Part shown: piece after piece, positions 9,325 through 17,183 of the stretch
Layout of the letters: each line of letters opens with the position of its first letter
How positions within the stretch are numbered: position 1 is the stretch's first letter
Assembly (NCBI GenBank): GCA_944324805.1
Contig: CALUXS010000007.1
Coordinates: forward strand, 1-64,000
DNA from: an uncultured Acholeplasmatales bacterium
GTDB lineage: Bacteria > Bacillota_I > Bacilli_A > Acholeplasmatales > Anaeroplasmataceae
Direction of reading: 5' to 3'
DNA length: 64,000 bases
Translations under genes and position numbers: made by a program
The notes under the pieces: generated by a model
The model's input: only the letters and a program-made list of their open reading frames with translations
What the model was told of the DNA's origin: nothing
The model's database searches: none

Positions 9325-10545
9325 TTATGCTACTTTTTTTACGCTTGAAACACTTAAGCATGTAATACTTAGCTCAGTAGCATCTTTTTCAGTTGGAGTT
9401 GCAGTATATCCTGATGCACTTATTACGTCACCTTGAGATAAATTCAAGCTTTCTCCATCCTTTAAAGGAACTTCTACTGTAACATTACATTTTAAGCCAC
9501 CACGTTTAACAGCAGTACCTGTGATAATAACTTTTCCATCTTGAGTTTCTACACTAGAAACTGTTATATCATTGTATAAATATTGCTTTGAACTAATAAT
9601 TTCAGGAGCTAACTTAGAATCAAATTGTAAATAATATCCTTTGTGAGTAACTTTAGTATATGTTCCATCTGGATTGGTTGTTCCTGTAACAAGACCTGTT
9701 AATTGAGGACTACCATTATACTCACCAATAAAGCCAACAAATGATACTTTATTTCCAATAATACAATAATCGCCACTTCCACCTGCACCAACATACAATG
9801 TGAAATTGTATTCTTTTCCATCTACAACTTGACAAATATTATATGTATCACTCTTTAAAAGCTTAGTAACATATGCTTCAACTCTGACCTTTGCTCCCAT
9901 TGCAGCTTCAAAGTCTTCTTCAATCATTTCTGAGATTTCTTTTAATGTATAATCATGAAGTTCATCGCTAAAATTAGGATCATCAGCATCAGAATAGATA
10001 CCCAATTTTAATTTTTGCGCTTGTTCATTGGCTTTCCTAAAATAATCTTCGTACTTTGCTGTTTGCTGATATCTAGAATATCCAGCTTGCATAACCTCTA
10101 AATTAAGATTTCTAAATTCAGTTCCATCTTTAGGAATATACCATACAAATCCTAAAGTTCTTCCATTAGTATCCAATTCAGCAGGACTACCAACATTAGA
10201 ACTTTCAATTACAATTTTCTTAGCTGAAGATATTCTTTCTTCAACAAATAATGAGGCTGTTTTACCCCATTTTTCTACTTTTCCTGTAGATTCTGGGGTA
10301 TCAACAGCTAAAAATCTAATTTGTGTATAAACACCATTGTCATAGACATGAATAGTATCACCATCCACATGCTTTGCAAGAGTTACCTCTCCAATGCCTT
10401 GTGCAGATAGTGTTCTTCCTTCATAGGATTCGGTTAATTTAAGTTCAGCAGCAAAATCTTTTTCCTTATCACTACAAGAAGCTAGTGATAACAATAGAAC
10501 AAAACTACAGATTATACCAATAGAAAATTTTACTACCTTATTCAT
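9325..10545 (-). CDS. staphylococcal-nuclease-like (SNase) lipoprotein, copy 2
   Basis: Paralogue of the downstream nuclease with the same layout: lipobox LASC (Cys24), SNase domain about 50-180 with DGDT at 61-64, Arg77, VDTPE (Asp82, Thr83, Glu85) and Arg129, then an OB-like C-terminal half. All catalytic residues are present. SD AGGT lies 7 bases before the ATG at 10545, and the gene sits 11 bases after the stop of the binding-protein gene. Coupling to an ABC importer resembles mycoplasma membrane-nuclease loci, where surface nucleases feed a transporter; that parallel is from family knowledge, not proven here. Confidence 0.9.
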   Translation of the reverse strand: MNKVVKFSIGIICSFVLLLSLASCSDKEKDFAAELKLTESYEGRTLSAQGIGEVTLAKHVDGDTIHVYDNGVYTQIRFLAVDTPESTGKVEKWGKTASLFVEERISSAKKIVIESSNVGSPAELDTNGRTLGFVWYIPKDGTEFRNLNLEVMQAGYSRYQQTAKYEDYFRKANEQAQKLKLGIYSDADDPNFSDELHDYTLKEISEMIEEDFEAAMGAKVRVEAYVTKLLKSDTYNICQVVDGKEYNFTLYVGAGGSGDYCIIGNKVSFVGFIGEYNGSPQLTGLVTGTTNPDGTYTKVTHKGYYLQFDSKLAPEIISSKQYLYNDITVSSVETQDGKVIITGTAVKRGGLKCNVTVEVPLKDGESLNLSQGDVISASGYTATPTEKDATELSITCLSVSSVKKVA

Positions 10546-10556
10546 AAAATTACCTA

Positions 10557-11861
10557 TTAGAATGAAGCTTCATCGTATGCATCTTGTAATGCATCTTTTG
10601 CGCTCTTAGTTCCCTTTAATACAGAAATTAATGCAGCACCAACTTGTTCACGTGCTTTATTTGAACCATTGAAAGCTGGAGAAACGAAATAGTTTTCCAT
10701 TTGATCAATAGCAAGTTTCATTGTTTCAGCAATTAAACCATCACCTGCTGTAGCTTCTTCACGAGAAGAAATACGAACTGGCATATAACCTTGAGCCTTA
10801 GCAAATGCTGCTTGGAATTCAGGATCTAATAATTCTTTAACAAATAACCAAGCTACCTTTTCTTTTTCATCATTTCCTTGATCTAACATAACTAAAGATG
10901 GACCTTGAGAAATTGATTTAGGATTTTCAGGATCTACTTGAGGAAGGCTACATACACCAACTTCGAATGTATCTGAATCTTGGTGAGTTGCACCTGCAGT
11001 TGAACCAATTGAGAATAATGTACCTTCCTTGTTCTTAGCACTCTTTGTGAAAAGTTCAGAAGTATAAGCACCATAAATTGTTTGAGTAGTAATTAACTTT
11101 TCATCATAAACTTTCTTTAAATCTTCTAACATCTTAACATTGTTATCATTATTGAATAAATAATATGGTTCAGTTGCTGATGTATAGTCATAACCATTTT
11201 GTTCAGCTAAAGTAATGAACCAGTTAGATTCACTATCATAACCTAAAACAAACCAATTTTCATAACCTTTAGTAGATTTTAATTTTCTACCAATTTCCCA
11301 TACATCTTCCCATGTCTTTGGTAAGTTTTCTTCCCAAGCATCACCATATAATTCTTGCATAACGCTTTGGTTGTAATATAAAGCCTCTGTTGATTTAGAG
11401 AAAGGCAAAGTATACATAACATTATCAGCTTCAGTTTTTCCGAAAGCTTCATAACCTTCCTTGTAGAAACCAGGAATGAAGTCTGCAATTTCTTCTTCTG
11501 AATAACCAACTTCAGGATCTTTAATGAAGTCCATCATGTTAACTACTTTTCCAGTAGGTAAATATTCAGCAACATGGTCTGCATAGCAATATGCGATAGC
11601 AGGTTGTTTATCACCTTGAATAGCAGCGTTAACAGCATTCTTTACACCATCGTATCCACCACCTGGATTAACTACTTCTACTTTGTAAGTATCTTGTTTT
11701 GAATTAAATTCTTCTACCATTGGGTCTAACAATTTTCTTGGTTCATCACCCATAGATGTGTAAAATTGGATAACACTTGCATCATCCTTGCCACATGAAG
11801 TTAAACCTAATGCAGCAACACCAGCTAAGAAAGCTGTACCTAATATTTTTTTACCTAACAT
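10557..11861 (-). CDS. ABC importer extracellular solute-binding lipoprotein (family 1)
   Basis: A 434-residue solute-binding protein of the sugar/glycerol-3-phosphate (UgpB/MalE) fold with lipobox LTSC (Cys23). IQFYTSMGDE marks the first strand, EEFNSKQ the typical helix, and LPFSKSTEALYYNQ near 170 the domain crossover. It delivers ligand to the two permeases encoded upstream. Family 1 normally binds sugars or polyol phosphates. Its position immediately before two nuclease genes suggests nucleic-acid breakdown products as an alternative ligand, but sequence alone does not decide this. SD AAGGAG precedes the ATG. Confidence 0.88.
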   Translation of the reverse strand: MLGKKILGTAFLAGVAALGLTSCGKDDASVIQFYTSMGDEPRKLLDPMVEEFNSKQDTYKVEVVNPGGGYDGVKNAVNAAIQGDKQPAIAYCYADHVAEYLPTGKVVNMMDFIKDPEVGYSEEEIADFIPGFYKEGYEAFGKTEADNVMYTLPFSKSTEALYYNQSVMQELYGDAWEENLPKTWEDVWEIGRKLKSTKGYENWFVLGYDSESNWFITLAEQNGYDYTSATEPYYLFNNDNNVKMLEDLKKVYDEKLITTQTIYGAYTSELFTKSAKNKEGTLFSIGSTAGATHQDSDTFEVGVCSLPQVDPENPKSISQGPSLVMLDQGNDEKEKVAWLFVKELLDPEFQAAFAKAQGYMPVRISSREEATAGDGLIAETMKLAIDQMENYFVSPAFNGSNKAREQVGAALISVLKGTKSAKDALQDAYDEASF

Positions 11862-11919
11862 TTTTGTTTTTTCTCCTTATTTTTTTGTTTTATTTAATAA
11901 TCTAGTTTAAAACTAGTTA

Positions 11920-12882
11920 TTAACCCTTAATACCACTCTTTGATACACCACGCATAATGTATTTTCTAAATACAATAAATGTAATTAATAATGGAATAGT
12001 AATTATAAATGAAGCAGCCATCTTGATAGGAATTTGTACTTCGTTTACATCTCCAAATGCAGGAGTTCCTGCTGCAGCCATCCAGTTTGATAGCAATTGG
12101 AAATTTACATTCTTATTAATTAATTGTGGCCAAATGTATGAGTTCCAAATACCGATAATCTTAAGAATTGTAATTGATGTAATTGTTGGTGCAGATAAAG
12201 GTATCATAACTTTAAACAAATATTTCATATCTGACAAACCATCAATTTTAGCAGCTTTATAAAGCTCATCTGGAATTTGTTTAAAATTATTTCTCAATAA
12301 ATAAATATAATAGATAGATACCATAAATGGTAACACCAAAGCTGATAATGTATCAGCCATTTTCAATTTGTTAATAGTTAAATAGTTAGTGATTGTAAAT
12401 AATTCACCAGGAATCATCATTGTCATAAGCAATAATGTGAATATTACTTCTTTACCTTTGAATTTAAGCTTTGCAAAAGCATAAGCTGAAAGGATTATAA
12501 CAATCATTGATAAAAAAGTAGAACCAAATGCAACTAATACCGTATTTAATAATGCTCTACCAAATTTTGGACCTGAAGAACCACCAGCCAATAAAGCATG
12601 TTGGTAATTTACCCATTGGAATGGATATCTAGGAATCATATCTGATAGGTCTCTAAAATTTCTATATTGATCATTTGTCATCAATGATGCACAAATCATA
12701 AATATAAATGGGAAAAGTGCACTTATAGCAAAAATAGTTAATACAACATACAAAAATGTCTGATTTGCAACGAAAGCAACCTTCTTCTTTTTATTATATT
12801 TTTGTATTTCTTGACCAAATTCTTGCTCATTTATTGATTTTTTATTAGGAGTATTATTTACTGCTACATTTTCTTTTGTCAT
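11920..12882 (-). CDS. ABC importer permease, MalG/UgpE type
   Basis: Inner permease of a carbohydrate-type importer, 320 residues with six predicted helices. A cytoplasmic N-terminal tail of about 45 residues precedes the first helix. The EAA loop that docks to the ATPase is visible as ELYKAAKIDGLSDMKYLFK near residue 225. It pairs with the MalF-type subunit encoded 14 bp upstream. SD AGGAGGGGG precedes the ATG at 12882. Confidence 0.9.
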   Translation of the reverse strand: MTKENVAVNNTPNKKSINEQEFGQEIQKYNKKKKVAFVANQTFLYVVLTIFAISALFPFIFMICASLMTNDQYRNFRDLSDMIPRYPFQWVNYQHALLAGGSSGPKFGRALLNTVLVAFGSTFLSMIVIILSAYAFAKLKFKGKEVIFTLLLMTMMIPGELFTITNYLTINKLKMADTLSALVLPFMVSIYYIYLLRNNFKQIPDELYKAAKIDGLSDMKYLFKVMIPLSAPTITSITILKIIGIWNSYIWPQLINKNVNFQLLSNWMAAAGTPAFGDVNEVQIPIKMAASFIITIPLLITFIVFRKYIMRGVSKSGIKG

Positions 12883-12896
12883 TTCTTTTCCCCCTC

Positions 12897-13895
12897 CTAA
12901 TAATGAACACGCTTCTTGCTAAAATATAGATTTATTAATGTGAATACTAGGATTATTCCAAATAACACCAACGCACCAGCCGATGCTAAACCTGTTCTAC
13001 CATCATTAATTCTATCATATATAAAGCCGACCATCGTATTCATATTATTTTGCTCAGCACCCATACGTGTACCGAAAATACCTACTACAGATGAATATTC
13101 TTTAAATCCACCAATGAATCCTGTTACTAAAAGATAAGAAAGCATTGGAGAAATTAAAGGAACTGTAACCTTTCTTAGAGTTCTAAACTTATTAGCTCCA
13201 TCAATCTTCGCAGCATCATAATATTGCTTATTAACACTTTGAAGGGCAGAGAAAATAATTAAAATCTTGAAAGGTAATGATGCCCAAATTGAATAAAGAA
13301 TAACAACAAATCGTTGTGCCCATAAAGATGCGCCTGGGTTAACCCAATAAATAGGTTGGAAACCAACTATTTTTAAAAGTGTGTTTACTAAACCTATTGA
13401 TGTTGCATCAGCAGCTTGAGCTGTACCACCTACAACATTAAACATAGCAGCAAATACAGAACCAACTGCTATTGCGTTTGTTAAATATGGTAGGAAGAAT
13501 AATGTTTGATATAACTTTTGGAACCATTTAATTGAGTTTAACCAAACTGATATTAATAGTGCCAAAATTAAAGAAACAGGAACTGAAATAAAAGCAAATA
13601 ATAAAGTGTTTGTTAATGCATTTGTAAATTGCTTATATTCAAATACCTTCTTGAAGTTTTGAATACCAAAACCATCATAAGTGTCATATAAACCTATGTA
13701 ATTATTCTTGAAAGCTGATAATACAGTGTTTATTATAGGATAAATTGTAAATACAAGAATAAATAAAATTGCAGGCAACATATAAAGATAGCCTTTATTA
13801 TTTTGACAAAATTCCTTAAATTTACTTGTTTTTAAATCCTTATCTTCTGTTGGTAATGGTTTATTCACTTGTTTTACTACAGTGTTTTCAGCCAT
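12897..13895 (-). CDS. ABC importer permease, MalF/UgpA type
   Basis: Second membrane subunit (332 residues, six helices, first near residue 40). The EAA loop YYDAAKIDGANKFRTLRKV near residue 225 contacts the ATPase. The gene start overlaps the stop of the ATPase gene as TAATG, showing tight coupling. It forms a heterodimer with the MalG-type subunit. Confidence 0.9.
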   Translation of the reverse strand: MAENTVVKQVNKPLPTEDKDLKTSKFKEFCQNNKGYLYMLPAILFILVFTIYPIINTVLSAFKNNYIGLYDTYDGFGIQNFKKVFEYKQFTNALTNTLLFAFISVPVSLILALLISVWLNSIKWFQKLYQTLFFLPYLTNAIAVGSVFAAMFNVVGGTAQAADATSIGLVNTLLKIVGFQPIYWVNPGASLWAQRFVVILYSIWASLPFKILIIFSALQSVNKQYYDAAKIDGANKFRTLRKVTVPLISPMLSYLLVTGFIGGFKEYSSVVGIFGTRMGAEQNNMNTMVGFIYDRINDGRTGLASAGALVLFGIILVFTLINLYFSKKRVHY

Positions 13896-14959
13896 TATCT
13901 CAACCTCTCTTCTGTCTTTCCATCAAATAAGAATACCTTATTAGGTTTAATACCAAATTTATATTTGCCAGATGTTGGTAATTTTAAATCTGCGTCAAAA
14001 ATAGATCTAATTGTAGGTTTTTCACAATTTGGATTTTTTGAAATAATTGAAACGTCACGTCCCATAATTTCAACCTGTTCTACATTACATGTTAAAACTC
14101 CATTGTCTAATGTAAATCCTTCAGGTCTAATTGCTACATAAACATCACGATCATCATATGTAGTATCCATAATTGCATCATCACCAATATAAACTTTCTT
14201 GTTTTTAATTACACCCTTGAATACGTTAATTGGTGGAGTACCTAAGAATTTAGCAACGAATAGATTAACAGGATCATCATAAACATCTTGTGGCTTACCT
14301 AATTGTTGCATAACACCAAGCTTCATAACAATGATGAAATCAGAAATACTCATTGCTTCTTCTTGGTCATGAGTAACGAAAATTGTAGTAACGCCAGTTT
14401 CCTTTTGAATACGTTTAATTTCCTCACGAGTTTGTAAACGTAAACGTGCATCTAGGTTTGACAATGGCTCATCTAACAATAATACATTAGGTTGTTTAAC
14501 CAAAGCACGAGCAATGGCAACACGTTGTTGTTGACCACCAGATAGCTCTGCAGGTTTTCTTTGCATTAAATCATCAATTTGAACTAGTTTTGCAACCTCG
14601 TATGCACGAACTGCAGCCTCTTTTGTAGACCATTTAGCATTGTCTAATGGAAATTTAATATTTTGCATAACGGTCATATGAGGATACAACGCATAGTTTT
14701 GGAAAACTAAACCAATACCTCTTTTTTCAGGAGCAACAGTAGTAACATCATTGTCACCAAAATAAATACGACCACTTGTTGGTTTTTCTAGACCTGAAAT
14801 CATATAAAGAGTAGTAGACTTTCCGCATCCTGATGGACCTAATAAACCAATAAGTTTACCATCAGGAATTTCTACATCTAAGTTGTCTACAGCTCTAACT
14901 TCTTTTTTAGTTTTCTTGTTAGTGAAAACCTTAGTTAAATTTTTTAAAACGACTTTCAT
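13895..14959 (-). CDS. ABC importer ATPase, MsmK/UgpC/MalK type
   Basis: A 354-residue ATPase energising the import system. Walker A GPSGCGKST is at 41-49, the signature LSGGQQQRVAIARAL near 135-150, Walker B VLLLDEPLSNLD near 155-166 and the switch TIFVTHDQEEAM near 190. A C-terminal TOBE domain (YVAIRPEGF near 280) is the regulatory domain typical of MalK-like subunits. First gene of the operon that runs to the EndA-like nuclease. SD GGAGG precedes the ATG. Confidence 0.93.
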   Translation of the reverse strand: MKVVLKNLTKVFTNKKTKKEVRAVDNLDVEIPDGKLIGLLGPSGCGKSTTLYMISGLEKPTSGRIYFGDNDVTTVAPEKRGIGLVFQNYALYPHMTVMQNIKFPLDNAKWSTKEAAVRAYEVAKLVQIDDLMQRKPAELSGGQQQRVAIARALVKQPNVLLLDEPLSNLDARLRLQTREEIKRIQKETGVTTIFVTHDQEEAMSISDFIIVMKLGVMQQLGKPQDVYDDPVNLFVAKFLGTPPINVFKGVIKNKKVYIGDDAIMDTTYDDRDVYVAIRPEGFTLDNGVLTCNVEQVEIMGRDVSIISKNPNCEKPTIRSIFDADLKLPTSGKYKFGIKPNKVFLFDGKTEERLR

Positions 14960-15017
14960 AAAAATCCTCCACTTAATTTTGCAAAAAAGAACAATTTAAG
15001 CATCTTGCACCACTTTA

Positions 15018-15026
15018 ATTTTAGCA
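15018..15026 (-). promoter_or_regulatory. extended -10 promoter of the ABC/nuclease operon
   Basis: TGCTAAAAT on the minus strand (TGn extended -10) about 60 bases before the ATPase start. A -35 match at 17 bp is poor (TTTAAT), which fits an extended -10 promoter. No operator palindrome is obvious. Confidence 0.5.
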
Positions 15027-15124
15027 TAAAAAACGTCTCTATTAAAGCATCAATCTTCGTTTTTGCAATGTTTTTACAATTTGAAAAATGAAAAGTAAAA
15101 TAATTTTGTGAAAAATAGAAAAAA

Positions 15125-16510
15125 CTAGAATTCACAATTTTTAGGCGTTCTTGGGAATGGGATTACATCTCTTATATTTTCAACACCTGTCAAATACATA
15201 ATTAAACGTTCAAAGCCCATACCAAAACCACTATGAACACAACCACCATAACGTCTAGTATCTAAATACCAGTCAATACCCTTTGCATCTACATGCATTT
15301 CTTGCATTCTTTCAAGTAATTTTTCTAAGTTTTCTTCTCTTTGTGAGCCTCCCATCAATTCACCTGCTTGTGGAACAACTAAGTCAACAGCAGCAACAGT
15401 TTTATTATCAGGATTTACCTTCATATAATAAGCCTTAATATCTTTAGGCCAATCAGTTATAAATACAGGACCACCAAAGTATTCTGTGATATATTTTTCA
15501 TGCTCCTTTGCAATATCATCTTCATAGCTTGGTTTGAATTCCCATTTTACATTTGCTTTTAATAAAATATCTACAACATCGTGATGAGAAATACGGACAA
15601 AGTCTTTAGTTAAAATATTATTAATCTTGTCTTTAAGTCCTTTTTGAACAAACTTGTCACAAAAATCAATCTCAGCAGGGCATTTATCACAAACATACTT
15701 AACAACAAACTTTAACATTTCTTCTTCAATATTCATTAGTTCATTCAAATCACAAAATGCCATTTCAGGCTCAATCATCCAAAACTCATTAGCATGAGTT
15801 TTTGTATTTGAATTTTCTGTTCTAAAAGTAGGACCAAATGTATAAATATTAGAAAAAGCCATTGCAAAAGTTTCACCATGCAATTGTCCACTTCCAGTTA
15901 TAAATGCTTGTTTACCGAATAAATCCTTAGAAAAATCAACTTTACCATTTTCATCTAACTCTAAATCATTCATATTCAAAGTAGTGATTTTAAACATTTG
16001 ATCTGAACCTTCGCAATCAGCACAAGTGATTAAAGGTGTATGAACATATAAATAACCACGTTCTTGGAAATAAGTATGAATAGCCATAGCAGCTACACTT
16101 CTAATTCTAAAAACAGCATTAAAAAGATTTGTTCTAGGACGTAAATGAGCTACCTCTCGCAAGAATTCTCTTGTATGACGTTTAGGTTGAATTGGATATG
16201 TTTCAGGACAATCACCTAATAATGTAACTTCACTTGCATGGATTTCAAAAGGCTGAGCCAATTCAGGAGTCAAAACCACCTTACCTTTTACCTCAACCGC
16301 AACACCAACACGATATTTTTTTGTCTCTTCAAAACCTTTAGTGTTCTCGTCATAAACAACTTGAACAGTATTAAAATGAGTACCATCATTAACCATTAAA
16401 AAGCCAAAAGACTTTTGATCACGATTATTTCTTACCCATCCATTAATTACTACATCTTTAGCAGCATAACTTTCATAATTTGAAAAAATTTGCCATAATA
16501 AATCTCGCAT
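15125..16510 (-). CDS. asnS: asparaginyl-tRNA synthetase
   Basis: Class IIb synthetase (461 residues) charging tRNA-Asn in the cytoplasm. An N-terminal OB-fold anticodon-binding domain (VINGWVRNNRDQKSFGF near 20-40) precedes the catalytic domain. Motif 2 lies at FRTENSNTKTHANEFWMIE near 225-245 and motif 3 at GFGMGFERLIMYL near 435-447. The C-terminus PFPRTPKNCEF is typical of AsnRS rather than AspRS. SD GGAGGATA precedes the ATG. The T-box leader immediately upstream controls it. Confidence 0.96.
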   Translation of the reverse strand: MRDLLWQIFSNYESYAAKDVVINGWVRNNRDQKSFGFLMVNDGTHFNTVQVVYDENTKGFEETKKYRVGVAVEVKGKVVLTPELAQPFEIHASEVTLLGDCPETYPIQPKRHTREFLREVAHLRPRTNLFNAVFRIRSVAAMAIHTYFQERGYLYVHTPLITCADCEGSDQMFKITTLNMNDLELDENGKVDFSKDLFGKQAFITGSGQLHGETFAMAFSNIYTFGPTFRTENSNTKTHANEFWMIEPEMAFCDLNELMNIEEEMLKFVVKYVCDKCPAEIDFCDKFVQKGLKDKINNILTKDFVRISHHDVVDILLKANVKWEFKPSYEDDIAKEHEKYITEYFGGPVFITDWPKDIKAYYMKVNPDNKTVAAVDLVVPQAGELMGGSQREENLEKLLERMQEMHVDAKGIDWYLDTRRYGGCVHSGFGMGFERLIMYLTGVENIRDVIPFPRTPKNCEF

Positions 16511-16518
16511 TATACTAT

Positions 16519-16755
16519 CCTCCGTTAATTTTTTCTCTAAGGACGCAAAAAGATTTGCGCGGTACCACCTTAGTTCTAACCAAAATAAAAATGTTAGCCC
16601 TCAAAACTGTTAACGCCAGTGACGGATAGTTCTACTAATTTCTTCTACCACTTAAAGATGTTGTCCGACAGCTATTTTGTTTATTTTCACCAACCATAAA
16701 CTCTCTAAAAAAATTACACTGTCTTTCTTCTTCTCATTATTTTTGTTATTAGCAT
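16519..16755 (-). promoter_or_regulatory. T-box leader (riboswitch) of asnS
   Basis: The conserved T-box motif AAGGTGGTACCGCG is present on the minus strand at about 16557-16572, with the pairing partner CGTCCTT just downstream forming the antiterminator. The upstream part has a stem I region beginning AGAGAG and a candidate specifier AAC (asparagine codon) at 16629-16631 in GAACTATCC. Uncharged tRNA-Asn should raise asnS expression. Downstream of the T-box motif I see no U-run, but TCCTT can pair with GGAGGA of the asnS ribosome-binding site, so control may be translational. Confidence 0.9.
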
Positions 16756-16759
16756 AATA

Positions 16760-16788
16760 ATAATACTATAAAACATTTTGTTTGTCTA
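16760..16788 (-). promoter_or_regulatory. asnS T-box promoter
   Basis: On the minus strand -35 TAGACA (16783-16788) and -10 TATTAT (16760-16765) are separated by 17 bp, placing the transcription start at the beginning of the T-box leader. Confidence 0.7.
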
Positions 16789-16789
16789 T

Positions 16790-17110
16790 AAAATATTTTA
16801 ACATAAAAGGAAAATTTTGCCAAAAAAGAATAAAAACTAGATGGGAAAAATCAAGTATGGATTTAACAATTTTTATTACGATGCTGAAATTAACATATAA
16901 AAAACCTAAATAAATATTCATTGAAAATTATAGTGTATAATAATAACAATTATTTATATAAGAATCATTTTAAAAAAATGAATAAATCTATGCTATGATA
17001 CTATTTTCATTATGTCATTTTTAATTTTTCTCCTAAATTAAAAAGTACTTTACATAATATTAGACCATCTATAAAAAAATAAAACTAAAATTATTTCAAA
17101 TAAATTAGTT
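16790..17110. other. AT-rich intergenic stretch with no recognised gene
   Basis: Between the asnS promoter and the terminator of the first large pilin gene. No open frame with a ribosome-binding site, no tRNA and no repeat is seen. It may hold a weak plus-strand promoter-like TATAAT but nothing convincing. Confidence 0.5.
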
Positions 17111-17160
17111 AATAAAGAGAGAGACTATAAGATTTCCTTACAATCTCTCTCTTTATTTTT
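17111..17160 (-). terminator. strong (probably bidirectional) hairpin after the 910-residue pilin
   Basis: A perfect 14-bp stem (AATAAAGAGAGAGA / TCTCTCTCTTTATT) with a 19-nt loop, just downstream of the pilin stop at 17184. The T-run is better on the plus strand, but the position fits transcription end for the minus-strand gene. Confidence 0.65.
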
Positions 17161-17183
17161 TAACAATTAAATTATAGTTAGTA

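Noticed and set aside
17111-17160. Perfect 14-bp inverted repeat as an insertion-sequence end
   Set aside because: No transposase or second copy is present; position right after a gene stop fits a terminator.
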